From the IMG/VR virus record IMGVR_UViG_3300045975_000215, positions 1 to 45,223 of that record: a DNA stretch of 45,223 nucleotides; one strand, given 5' to 3'. This document shows positions 38,005 to 45,223 of this stretch, piece after piece. Origin of the DNA: a virus. The position numbers and the translations under genes were made by a program. Numbering within the stretch: position 1 is the first letter of the stretch; each line of letters starts with the position of its first letter. The notes under the pieces are model-generated. The model ran no database searches, was not told the DNA's origin, and worked only from the letters and a program-made list of their open reading frames with translations.

Positions 38005-38493
38005 ATGGCTGCGCTCAGCGCTCCTCGGCCGATCACGATGTTGGGCGAGGACACGGTCCCGCCGATCCGTGCCGCGGGAGTCTTGACGAACAAAGTCGTC
38101 TACCACGGCGCGATGGTGGGCATCTCCAGCAGCTACATCGCCCCGGCAACGACTGCGATCCGACCGATCGGTGTGGTCGATCTCGAGATGTGGAACGACC
38201 TAGCATCGAACGGTCAGGCCACTGGCGCGACGATTCCGACTCCAGGCTACAAGATCGACACGACGGGCATCTCCTCCGGTGTGCGCAAGTGCGTGGTCCG
38301 CGGCGGCGTCTTCCTCATGAACAACAAGAGCGGGGATCTCGTTACGGCCGCGCACATCGGCGGTCCCGTGAGCGTAGAGGATGACCAGACCGTGCGTGCC
38401 ACTGCTGCGGGAAGCGTGATCGCCGGCATTCTGCAGGGCTTCAACGACGCGGGATTGCCTCTGGTGCTTATCCAGGACAACGCGCTCGCGTAA
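38005..38493 (+). CDS. Head decoration-like protein, copy 1
   Basis: A 162-residue protein beginning four bases after the protease stop. Beta-rich, with 'PRPITMLGEDTVPPIRAAGV' and ending 'AGLPLVLIQDNALA'. Location between protease/scaffold and capsid fits a decoration or cement protein. A same-length paralogue follows immediately. Confidence 0.7.
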   Translation: MAALSAPRPITMLGEDTVPPIRAAGVLTNKVVYHGAMVGISSSYIAPATTAIRPIGVVDLEMWNDLASNGQATGATIPTPGYKIDTTGISSGVRKCVVRGGVFLMNNKSGDLVTAAHIGGPVSVEDDQTVRATAAGSVIAGILQGFNDAGLPLVLIQDNALA

Positions 38494-38511
38494 GGGAGGG
38501 GGGGGATAGAC

Positions 38512-39000
38512 ATGGCACTTTCAGCACCTCGGCCCATCGTCATGTTGGGAGAGGGTACGGTTCCACCGCTGCGGAAGGCCGGGGTGGCCGCAGACGCGAT
38601 CATTTTCCACGGCGCTGCCGTCGGCCCGGACGCGAACGGTTACATGGCGCCGGCATCGACGACGTTGCGGCCGCTCGGCGTAGCCGATCTCGAGATGTTC
38701 GCCGATCAGGCAGCGAGCGGGCAGTCTGTCGGTGCGACTCTGCTGACTCCCGGCTACAAGGTGGACAACACGGGCGGCGCGGACGGAGCGCGGAGCATCG
38801 TGGTGCGCTGCGGCGTCTTCGCGATGAAGAACAAGGTCGGCGACGAGGTCACGGCGGCGTTGATCGGCGCCCCTTGCTATGTCGAGGATGACGAAACCGT
38901 CCGCGCGACCTCGACCGATTCGGTTGTTGCCGGGATCGTCCATGGTTTCACCGATGCGGGTCTTCCGCTCGTGCTCATTCAGGACAACGCACTGGCCTAA
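38512..39000 (+). CDS. Head decoration-like protein, copy 2
   Basis: A 162-residue paralogue of the previous gene, sharing start ('SAPRPI.MLGE.TVPP.R.AGV') and end ('GLPLVLIQDNALA') and about half its residues. A tandem duplication with later divergence. Both copies keep full length and a good ribosome site (a G-rich GGGAGGG tract upstream), so both are probably used. Confidence 0.7.
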   Translation: MALSAPRPIVMLGEGTVPPLRKAGVAADAIIFHGAAVGPDANGYMAPASTTLRPLGVADLEMFADQAASGQSVGATLLTPGYKVDNTGGADGARSIVVRCGVFAMKNKVGDEVTAALIGAPCYVEDDETVRATSTDSVVAGIVHGFTDAGLPLVLIQDNALA

Positions 39001-39027
39001 CAGATAGGAAAGGAAGGAGAGAGAGCA

Positions 39028-39930
39028 ATGCCCACGATTTCACCGGCCGTCGTTGCCCAGATCTCAGGTGGCGTCAACGGTCGATTCGCAGCCGGACTCG
39101 ACGCGGCCCAATCGTTCTACCCGCGCGTCGCGGAGATCATTCCATCGTCGAAGGCGTTCGAGATCTACCCCTTCGACAACATGTGGCCGTCGATCGAGGA
39201 GTGGATCGGAGCTCGCCAGATCAAGCAGCTCAAGACTCAGGATTTCACGATCACCAACAAGCACTTCGAGGGCACGCTGTCGATCAACGCCGACAAGGTC
39301 GCGGACTCCGACGTCGCGGCGCTCTACCCGAGAGCCGAGAAGCTCGGGCGCGCGGCCGGCGTCTTCCCGGACAAGCTCATCACGACGCTGATTCAGGCCG
39401 GGTTCGCAACGAACTGCTACGACGGGCAGTACTTCTTCGACACGGACCATCCGATGGGCAGCACGGTCGGCAGCAACACGGGTACGACCGCGCTCTCGGC
39501 GACCTCTTACGCCGCCGCGCGTGCCGCGATGGGCGCGTTCACCAACGACTCGGGCGAACCGCTGGGGATCATCCCGAACCTGCTCATGGTCCCGCCGGCG
39601 CTCGAGGGCATGGCCCGGTCGATCCTCAACGCGGACATCGTCGTCGCCGGCACGGCGGACGCCTCCGGGGTGACGAACGTCTGGCGCGGCTCGGCGGATC
39701 TGCTCGTCAACCCGTGGCTGACCGACGCGAACAACTGGTATCTGTTCGCGACGACTCAGCTCATGCCGGCGCTCGTCTACCAAGAGCGCCAGCCGGCGCG
39801 CATCGTGCCGAAGGTGGACATGCGCGACGACAACCTGTTCATGCTGAACGAGCTTCGCTGGGGCGTCGATCTGCGCAGCAACGCTGGGTACGCTGCTTGG
39901 CAGTGCGCATTCGGCGCGGCCGTGACGTAG
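39028..39930 (+). CDS. Major capsid protein, Mu gpT-like
   Basis: A 300-residue capsid protein. Signature: 'NMWPSIEEWIGARQIKQLK', 'NKHFEGTLSINADKVADSD', 'LIQAGFATNCYDGQYFFDTD', and 'NPWLTDANNWYLF'. These match Mu gpT family, which has the HK97-type capsid fold. AAGGAAGGAGAGAG precedes the ATG. The gene is the most strongly ribosome-bound in this module, fitting the main structural protein. Confidence 0.9.
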   Translation: MPTISPAVVAQISGGVNGRFAAGLDAAQSFYPRVAEIIPSSKAFEIYPFDNMWPSIEEWIGARQIKQLKTQDFTITNKHFEGTLSINADKVADSDVAALYPRAEKLGRAAGVFPDKLITTLIQAGFATNCYDGQYFFDTDHPMGSTVGSNTGTTALSATSYAAARAAMGAFTNDSGEPLGIIPNLLMVPPALEGMARSILNADIVVAGTADASGVTNVWRGSADLLVNPWLTDANNWYLFATTQLMPALVYQERQPARIVPKVDMRDDNLFMLNELRWGVDLRSNAGYAAWQCAFGAAVT

Positions 39931-39934
39931 TTCG

Positions 39935-40261
39935 GTGACTCCCAAGACTCGCTCTCGTTCAAAGGCTGCTGGGGCCGCCAGGAAAAAGGCGGTCCCGGTA
40001 CCCGTTTCGCATCCAATCGAGAAACCGTCGAAAGCTGTTTCCAAGACAACCGAGGCGCCGCCGGACGTTCGTCTCCCTGGCGGCGCTCCTCGTGTCCGCA
40101 TCACACCTGGCGGCAACCGGCAGACCTACGAATTCAAGGGCCGTGCGTTCACGCGCGACGGCCAGCGAATCTTCACGGCAGAAGAGCTCGGCTGGACACA
40201 CGGAGATGTCCAGGAGGCTCTCGCCGATCCGAATCTCATCATCCAGCCGATGAAGGACTAA
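39935..40261 (+). CDS. Head-module protein, unknown function
   Basis: A 108-residue protein starting at GTG four bases after the capsid stop. The first half is Lys/Ala/Pro-rich and disordered; the second half contains an orderly stretch ('YEFKGRAFTRDGQRIFTAEE'). Small proteins in this position can be decoration or head-to-tail parts. No family recognised. Confidence 0.55.
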   Translation: MTPKTRSRSKAAGAARKKAVPVPVSHPIEKPSKAVSKTTEAPPDVRLPGGAPRVRITPGGNRQTYEFKGRAFTRDGQRIFTAEELGWTHGDVQEALADPNLIIQPMKD

Positions 40262-40264
40262 TCT

Positions 40265-40708
40265 GTGGCCGAGCCATACATCACGACCGAAGAACTTCAG
40301 GCGCGGGTCGGCGGCGCGACGCTCTACATCGAGCTGACCGACGACACCGTGCCGCCGGATGGCGTGACGGACTCGGATGTCGAAGACTGGATTCTGGACG
40401 TGGTGAAGGATCTGGCGAACGGGTACGCGCGCCGCGGCGGCTACACGGTGCCGCTCTCCAACGCGGACTCGTCGCTACTCAACTCCTTTCTCTTGGACAT
40501 CGCGAACTACAAGCTGAAGGCTCGCCGCGGCACGCCATCGGACACCGATCGGCGGCTTTACGAAGACGCGATGAAGATCCTCGAGGCTGTCGCCACGGGG
40601 GGGTTCACGTTGCCGTCGAGCTCGTCTGGATCCACGGGCGCCTTTGCGAACTTGGACTTCGACGGCTACCCGCAGCAGCTCAACCGTTCGACGTTGAGGG
40701 ATCTCTGA
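40265..40708 (+). CDS. Head-tail connector, Mu gp36-like (DUF1320)
   Basis: A 147-residue protein with DUF1320 pattern: 'YITTEELQARVGG', 'ELTDD', 'DVEDWILDVVKDLANGYARR' and 'YTVPLSN', then 'LLDIANYKLKARRG'. This family sits at the head-tail junction in Mu-like phages. Starts at GTG three bases after the previous stop. Confidence 0.75.
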   Translation: MAEPYITTEELQARVGGATLYIELTDDTVPPDGVTDSDVEDWILDVVKDLANGYARRGGYTVPLSNADSSLLNSFLLDIANYKLKARRGTPSDTDRRLYEDAMKILEAVATGGFTLPSSSSGSTGAFANLDFDGYPQQLNRSTLRDL

Positions 40709-40709
40709 C

Positions 40710-41168
40710 ATGCCGTCGGGATTTTTCGGTGGAGAGCAGCTTGCCGAGGCGCTCGCGCCACTGGGCGAACGGCTGGCCGATCCGGGCGTGTTGCAGTTGA
40801 TCGGCACGCTCGGGGCCCGGGCTTGTCGGCGAAACATCGACCGACAGGCGTCGCCCGAGGGAGAAGCCTACACGCCGACGGAACGCGGTGGAACCATTCT
40901 GCGCGACACCGGGATCCTCTACAACGGGATTACCTTCGAGGTGGAGACGGGCCGTTCCGTCCTAGTCGGTGCCGGCGCGGCATCGAGCGCGTACAACGCC
41001 TACCAGCACTTCGGCTCGGAGCTATGGAATTCCGGCGCGATGTGGCTGGATGGCAAGAAGGCGGGCCGGCGCAAGGGCAATCCGCCGCGGCCGTTCATCG
41101 GGATCTCGCCGGACGACGTTGACGAGATCGCCGAGGAAGTCGCGGACTTTCTCGTCGGCGAGCCGTGA
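40710..41168 (+). CDS. Virion morphogenesis/tail completion protein, Mu gpG-like
   Basis: A 152-residue protein with 'LRDTGILYNGITFEV', 'AYQHFGSELW' and 'RPFIGISPDDVDEIAEEV', matching the gpG/virion morphogenesis family, which helps join tail to head. It starts two bases after the connector stop. Confidence 0.75.
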   Translation: MPSGFFGGEQLAEALAPLGERLADPGVLQLIGTLGARACRRNIDRQASPEGEAYTPTERGGTILRDTGILYNGITFEVETGRSVLVGAGAASSAYNAYQHFGSELWNSGAMWLDGKKAGRRKGNPPRPFIGISPDDVDEIAEEVADFLVGEP

Positions 41169-41642
41169 ATGGCGACGACGGACTGGGGCGCGGTCGAGGC
41201 GGAGGTGATCGCGAGGCTCATCTCGCAGATCACGACGACTGACTCCAGGACAGTGAAGTCAGCGCTGTCGGAGAAGAAGGCCGACGAGTTCTCAAAGGGT
41301 ATCAACTCCATCTTCACCGTCAACCGCGGCTCGACGGCCCGCGACTCGGGCCGCAGCGGCAACGGGTATCTGCGGCAGGATGAGGAATGGGCGATCCAGA
41401 TCCTCATCTATTCGGCATCCGGGAAGGTGCAGGACGTAGACCGGCGCGCGATCCAGACGCTTGCGGCGAAAGTCAAGGCGGCGATCAACGGCTACACGCC
41501 GCCGTCGCAGGTGGACGACAACCAGTGCCTCCGCCTGCGCCGCGACGAGCCCGTGGAGGAGTACTCAACCGTCGCCAGCATGGGATTGAAGATCAGGCAG
41601 ACCTATGTCTTGCCATGTTTGTTGAACGCGCTCGTCGTGTGA
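41169..41642 (+). CDS. Tail terminator-like protein, Mu gp37-like
   Basis: A 157-residue protein placed directly after gpG, with no gap. The helix-strand alternation and ending ('YVLPCLLNALVV') fit the tail-terminator fold, in which a hexamer caps the tail tube. The assignment rests mainly on position between gpG and the tail tube gene. Confidence 0.55.
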   Translation: MATTDWGAVEAEVIARLISQITTTDSRTVKSALSEKKADEFSKGINSIFTVNRGSTARDSGRSGNGYLRQDEEWAIQILIYSASGKVQDVDRRAIQTLAAKVKAAINGYTPPSQVDDNQCLRLRRDEPVEEYSTVASMGLKIRQTYVLPCLLNALVV

Positions 41643-41659
41643 AGGAGGAGGGCTAACAG

Positions 41660-42955
41660 ATGGATCCACGACAGGGACCGCTTTCCCGCATTTCGCGCTA
41701 CAGGGAGGCGTCGTGGGGGACGGACCCCGCCGCGCCGACCGCTTACCTGATCCCGTTTCTGACGGATGGCTTCCAGCTGCGACAGCCGCGAGCCGTCGGG
41801 AACTTCTACGACGGGGTCATCTCGGCGAAGGGTTCATACCTCGAGCCGATCACCTGCTCGGGCGAGATCCAGACGTCGCTCGACTACTGGGCGGTCGGGT
41901 ACGACCTGATGGACTGCCTGGGCTCGACCGGCTACGCCCGGACTGGCGGGTTTCACCGCTGGTCCGCGCTCGGCAACCCGCTGCCGCACGGTATCCGCAA
42001 GGAATTCCTCCAGTCGCCGGCGATCGTCCACCGCTACCCGGCGGTCATCGCTACGATGCTTCGGTTCGCCCAGGCGGCGCGTGGCCAGCAGCAGTACGGC
42101 GTCACTCGGCTCGGCAAGGGCAAGGAGGAGACGACCGACATCGGCTCGACGACGCTCTCGGATCTGACGACGAAGTCGGTCAACAGCTACTACAACGGCC
42201 AGCTGATCCACGACGGCGTCGTGCTGGCGAACGCGGCGGCATTCGACTTCACGCTCGACCGCCACGTCACCGGCAAGGAAGGCGTCTTCTTCGGCGGCGA
42301 GCTCGCGGCGTACTCCATCGGCCCGCCTGAGGTCCGCGGCACGCTCGGCAAGATCTTCACGACCGAGGACGGCGACGCCTTCTACCTCCAGGCGAAGAAC
42401 GAGACGCCGACCTCGCTGGTCTGCATCTACGCGAACAGGCCAATCACTGGGGCGCCGACCGGCATCCTGCGATTCATCTTCCCGCGGATCCTGCTCGACC
42501 GGGTCGCCCCGGCGGCTGGCGGCGATGTGATCCCCGACCAGACGCAGACGTGGTACGCGGAGGTCGCCACGGCGGTCTACCCCGCGCACGCGATCGGCTC
42601 GGTCGTCGGTCCGTACAACGTCGGTCCGACGAACAAGGTCGTCTCGGTCAAGTTCCAGGGCGGCTCGACCATCGACGTCACGCTCGCGGAGGACGCGACG
42701 ACGACGGTGGACGAAATCGTGACAGCGCTGAACGCGGACGGGACGTTCAACGTCGCGGGAATCGCCCGTAACGTCGGCAATCACCTCGAGATCGCGTCGC
42801 TCGACGCCACGTCGTCCTCCTCGGTGCAGTGGCAGACGGCCACGGCCAACTCGGCCCACACCCTGCTCGGCTTCGACACGACGACCTGGACGGAGTACCC
42901 GGCGGCGGAGATGTACGTCGAGCTCCTCAACGGCGTCACGGCGGACTACACGTAG
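41660..42955 (+). CDS. Major tail (tube) protein
   Basis: A 431-residue beta-rich protein. The opening 'PLSRISRYREASWGTDPAAP' and 'NFYDGVISAKGSYLEPITCSGEIQTSLDY' (given here in part) resemble tail tube proteins of siphoviruses. Residues about 300-400 form an Ig-like or flagellin-like insert ('TIDVTLAEDATTTVDEIVTAL'). GAAGGAGGAGG lies before the ATG. No sheath gene follows, so the tail is non-contractile. Confidence 0.7.
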   Translation: MDPRQGPLSRISRYREASWGTDPAAPTAYLIPFLTDGFQLRQPRAVGNFYDGVISAKGSYLEPITCSGEIQTSLDYWAVGYDLMDCLGSTGYARTGGFHRWSALGNPLPHGIRKEFLQSPAIVHRYPAVIATMLRFAQAARGQQQYGVTRLGKGKEETTDIGSTTLSDLTTKSVNSYYNGQLIHDGVVLANAAAFDFTLDRHVTGKEGVFFGGELAAYSIGPPEVRGTLGKIFTTEDGDAFYLQAKNETPTSLVCIYANRPITGAPTGILRFIFPRILLDRVAPAAGGDVIPDQTQTWYAEVATAVYPAHAIGSVVGPYNVGPTNKVVSVKFQGGSTIDVTLAEDATTTVDEIVTALNADGTFNVAGIARNVGNHLEIASLDATSSSSVQWQTATANSAHTLLGFDTTTWTEYPAAEMYVELLNGVTADYT

Positions 42956-42969
42956 AAAGGAAGGAAGGC

Positions 42970-43071
42970 ATGGACAGGGACAAGCAAGAGCCGATCACGG
43001 AACCCGATGCGCCTCCGGCACCCGAGCCCGAGCCGGAACCGGAGCCGAAAGAGGAGGACGCCGAGCTATGA
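42970..43071 (+). CDS. Tiny acidic protein, unknown function
   Basis: A 33-residue Glu/Pro-rich protein with an AAGGAAGG site just before its ATG and a four-base overlap with the tail chaperone. No fold is expected. It may serve mainly to couple translation from the tail tube gene to the chaperone. Confidence 0.45.
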   Translation: MDRDKQEPITEPDAPPAPEPEPEPEPKEEDAEL

Positions 43072-43487
43072 AGCTGTACGAGTTGGAGCCCATGACGGCG
43101 GAGATCCGTCATCCCAACGATGCGGACCTCTGCTTCGTCGTCATCGAGCCGGACGTGTTGGACACGCTGGCCCACACGGAGAAGCTGACCGAGAACGCGA
43201 CCACGACCGTCAAGTTTCAGGCGGCGGTCGAATTCCTAGCGCAGCACACGAAGGAGGTCTTCGGACTCGTCGACCGCTCGGGCGCGAAGGTGGTATTCAA
43301 GGCGCCGATCGAGCCGTCGGCGCTGATGCCGTTCTTCCGGCCCGTCTACAACTGCACGTACCGGAAGCCCGGGGAGGACGAGCAGACGACAGAGGCGTGG
43401 GCAAACTACGTCATCGCCCGTCTGATGGATCGGGAGACCTTCTCACGCCCTTTGGAGCCGGGGACCTCGACCGCCATTTCGAGCTGA
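43068..43487 (+). CDS. Tail assembly chaperone G
   Basis: A 139-residue protein just before the tape measure. It is mixed alpha/beta and acidic, as expected for a gpG-type chaperone that coats the tape measure during assembly. Its frame stops at 43487, but a slippery site near the end (43448-43454) would send a fraction of ribosomes into the -1 frame. Confidence 0.75.
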   Translation: MKLYELEPMTAEIRHPNDADLCFVVIEPDVLDTLAHTEKLTENATTTVKFQAAVEFLAQHTKEVFGLVDRSGAKVVFKAPIEPSALMPFFRPVYNCTYRKPGEDEQTTEAWANYVIARLMDRETFSRPLEPGTSTAISS

Positions 43488-43873
43488 CGTACGGCGAGCG
43501 GGGCCGGACCTGTGCGGCGTGCCGCGAGATGGGGTTCAACCTCTACGGCGAGGAGCGGTGCCGCCTTCCCGGCGGCTGCACCGAACCTCCGGCGCCGCGC
43601 CTGTCAAGGGCGGACCAGGTCGCGTGGTTCGTCTTCCGGGCATCGGCGTCCTGCTGGAACTGGTTCGGCGGAGGGCTTGGCGGCGGCGGACGCACCGGGC
43701 TGCGGTACTCCGACGTGCGGGTCGTGGCCGAGGCGTACGGGTTCGCGCTCAACGCGCCGCTGCTGGTCCGGATCCAGAGGCTCGAGATGCTGACGTTGGC
43801 CGACGACGCGAAGCGGCGCGACATCGAGGCGCGGCAGCGGCGCCAGGACGATGACGAGGCGCGGGTGAACTGA
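43068..43873 (+). CDS. Tail assembly chaperone G-T fusion by -1 frameshift
   Basis: Zero-frame reading to the slip site then the -1 frame to the stop at 43871-43873 gives a protein of about 268 residues. The T part ('DRHFELTYGERGRTCAACRE', ending 'RQRRQDDDEARVN') has no plausible start of its own, stays open for over 400 bases, and reads like protein with Cys pairs. In lambda and most siphoviruses the G-T protein bridges tape measure and tube. The last base of its stop is the tape measure ATG. Confidence 0.75.
43448..43454 (+). promoter_or_regulatory. Slippery heptamer C-CCT-TTG for -1 frameshifting
   Basis: In the zero frame the codons read CGC CCT TTG, giving X-XXY-YYZ with X=C, Y=T, Z=G. 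A -1 slip re-pairs as CCC and TTT. A GC-rich stretch follows and could form a stimulating hairpin. Confidence 0.75.
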
Positions 43874-45223
43874 TGGGTGATCTCGATCGGGATGTCACTC
43901 TAAGGGTCCAACTCGACAGCGGCGAGGCCGAGCAGTCGCTTCAGCGCTTCGGGGAGACGGCGTCGAAGGCCGCGCGCGATGCGAGCGGGCAGGTCGAGGT
44001 CCTCGCCCGGCAGATGCTCAAGGTCGGCGTTCAGTTCCACGAGACCGGCCGCATCTCGACCCAGCAGCTCGCCTCGATCGGCGTCCAGCTGAAGGACATC
44101 AACCGGAACGTCGATCAGCTGACCGAGGCGGAGCGAAAGTGGCTGACCGAGGCCAACAAGGCGTATGCGACGGCGATCAAGAACCAGCGGGAGTACAACG
44201 AGCAGCTCCGAGAAGTCCGAGCGGCGACGCAGGGCTTCACCTCGCTCCACGGGCTGATCGACTCGCTCGCCGGTCCGATCGGCAAGGTCGCATCCGCGGC
44301 CTTCCTCATGTACGAGGCCTTCAAGCTCGGCTGGCAGATCGGCGAGAAGCTCAACGAGCAGTTCACCAAGTACCTGCCGAACTGGACAAAGAGTTGGGAC
44401 GATCTAGCCGCGTCAGTCCTCGGCTACGAGAAGAACGTCAAGAGTCTCTCGCAAGTCCTCGAAGATCCGAAGTACGGATTCACTGCGAAGACGCAGGCGA
44501 TGGCTGGGCAGATCGCCTCTCGCGAGGCGGCGGCGCGGCAGCGTGCCGTGACACAGGACGGCGAGGTCATCGACTACGGCTCGAAGCTGATGGAGGCGTA
44601 CTACACCGATCGGCTCCGGAAGCAGCAGGAAGCCAACCGGAAGGCCGAGGCGGAGGCGAAGCGGAACGCCGACGCGCTGAAGAAGATCTACGAGGAGGTC
44701 TTCAAGTACGCCGGCCCGGGTCAGCAGCGGATCCCGGCCATCGCCGCCGGGGCCACCTCGGTCCAGGGGCTCCAGTCGCTGGAGATGACGCAGTGGCTCG
44801 AGTGGCTACGGACGACTGGGATCGAAGTCGAGAAGATCCTCGACGAAGGCTCTAAGGCGGTGACCGCAGCCGCGAAGGAGTCCGCCGAAGAGTGGAAGAA
44901 AACAGTCGAGGATGTATTCCACTCGGCGATTGCCGACTTCTCCTCTCAGATGGCCGACGTCTTCACGGCCGGGATGATCGACGGGGCGAGAGGCTTCGCG
45001 GACGCAGCCTCGTCCCTCTTCGCGCAGAACCTGAGCAAGAGCCTGCAAGGCTTGATCGGAGACGCGGTAACGGCGGCGTTCGGCGGCGCCCCAGTGCAGC
45101 GAGCCGGCGAGACGGATGCCGAGTTCAAGGTGCGGTCCCAAGGGGCGCTGAGTCAACAACAGGCCATCATGACGACGATCAGCGCCCTTGTGGGGACCGT
45201 TGGGCGGACGCTTCAGATCTTCG
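43873..45223 (+). CDS. Tail tape measure protein, N-terminal part (continues at base 1)
   Basis: The start of the 1,017-residue tape measure. The ATG shares a base with the frameshift product's stop. The first 130 residues are helical and coiled-coil-rich ('LASIGVQLKDINRNVDQL'). A short hydrophobic helix lies near residues 140-150. A charged coiled coil at about 245-275 ('QQEANRKAEAEAKRNADALK') follows. After 45096 the frame continues at base 1. Together both parts match a tail of modest length (tape measures give roughly 0.15 nm per residue). Confidence 0.85.
   Translation, partial: MGDLDRDVTLRVQLDSGEAEQSLQRFGETASKAARDASGQVEVLARQMLKVGVQFHETGRISTQQLASIGVQLKDINRNVDQLTEAERKWLTEANKAYATAIKNQREYNEQLREVRAATQGFTSLHGLIDSLAGPIGKVASAAFLMYEAFKLGWQIGEKLNEQFTKYLPNWTKSWDDLAASVLGYEKNVKSLSQVLEDPKYGFTAKTQAMAGQIASREAAARQRAVTQDGEVIDYGSKLMEAYYTDRLRKQQEANRKAEAEAKRNADALKKIYEEVFKYAGPGQQRIPAIAAGATSVQGLQSLEMTQWLEWLRTTGIEVEKILDEGSKAVTAAAKESAEEWKKTVEDVFHSAIADFSSQMADVFTAGMIDGARGFADAASSLFAQNLSKSLQGLIGDAVTAAFGGAPVQRAGETDAEFKVRSQGALSQQQAIMTTISALVGTVGRTLQIF
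45097..45223. repeat. Terminal direct repeat, right copy (circular overlap)
   Basis: Identical to bases 1-127. Removing one copy closes the circle and gives an intact tape measure gene. Confidence 0.95.

Noticed and set aside
41834-42859. 341-residue minus-strand frame
   Set aside because: Antisense to the tail tube gene, Arg/Asp/Val-rich and motif-free.

Overview
This window is a complete circular genome of a temperate, long-tailed (siphovirus-type) phage, opened inside its tape measure gene. Bases 1-127 recur exactly at 45097-45223, so the unique circle is 45,096 bp, and the tape measure frame runs unbroken across the join. The sequence is GC-rich and tightly packed, with many ATGA/GTGA overlaps and frequent GTG and TTG starts. 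The attP core matches the 3' half of a bacterial tRNA-Val (anticodon TAC), so the host is a bacterium. An S-layer-homology (SLH) domain and a Thr/Pro repeat tract, common in Chloroflexota, Myxococcota and related soil or sediment bacteria, hint at such a host but do not prove it.

Layout. (1) 43873-45223 continuing into 1-6159: tape measure and tail tip, including a large J-like protein with FN3-like and discoidin-like C-terminal modules. (2) 6138-9091: small exported and membrane proteins, an HNH endonuclease, and an M15-type peptidase likely to be the endolysin. (3) 9091-11416, mostly minus strand: terminator, tRNA-Arg-like gene, attP, tyrosine integrase, two small genes, and two overlapping ribbon-helix-helix (RHH) genes facing a third across an AT-rich switch region. 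(4) 11512-22717, plus strand: early genes including a cytosine methyltransferase, excisionase-like HTH protein, many small Cys-rich proteins, a RecE-like exonuclease, a TcmP-like protein next to a ParB/DUF5131 fusion, RuvC-like nuclease, RecA-fold helicase and a GTTCC repeat cluster that may be an origin. (5) 22769-32480: a possible small terminase, then a surface-protein region with four exported proteins (one with an SLH domain, one beta-helix), two glycine-rich fibre paralogues split by a homing endonuclease, and a 14-repeat protein. (6) 32547-43873: a Mu-like head module (TerL, DUF935 portal, MuF, protease/scaffold, two decoration paralogues, gpT-like capsid, gp36/gpG/gp37-like connectors), tail tube, and tail chaperones joined by a -1 frameshift site.

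The combination is a Mu-type head on a non-contractile tail (no sheath gene seen), with site-specific integration by a tyrosine recombinase and no Mu transposase. No DNA polymerase or primase was recognised, so replication probably recruits host enzymes around the phage helicase, exonuclease and resolvase. The most unusual parts are the exported SLH/fibre/beta-helix block, the TcmP + ParB-DUF5131 pair, and a self-contained minus-strand moron between portal and MuF, flanked by an 11-bp direct repeat and carrying a strong promoter and palindromic operator.
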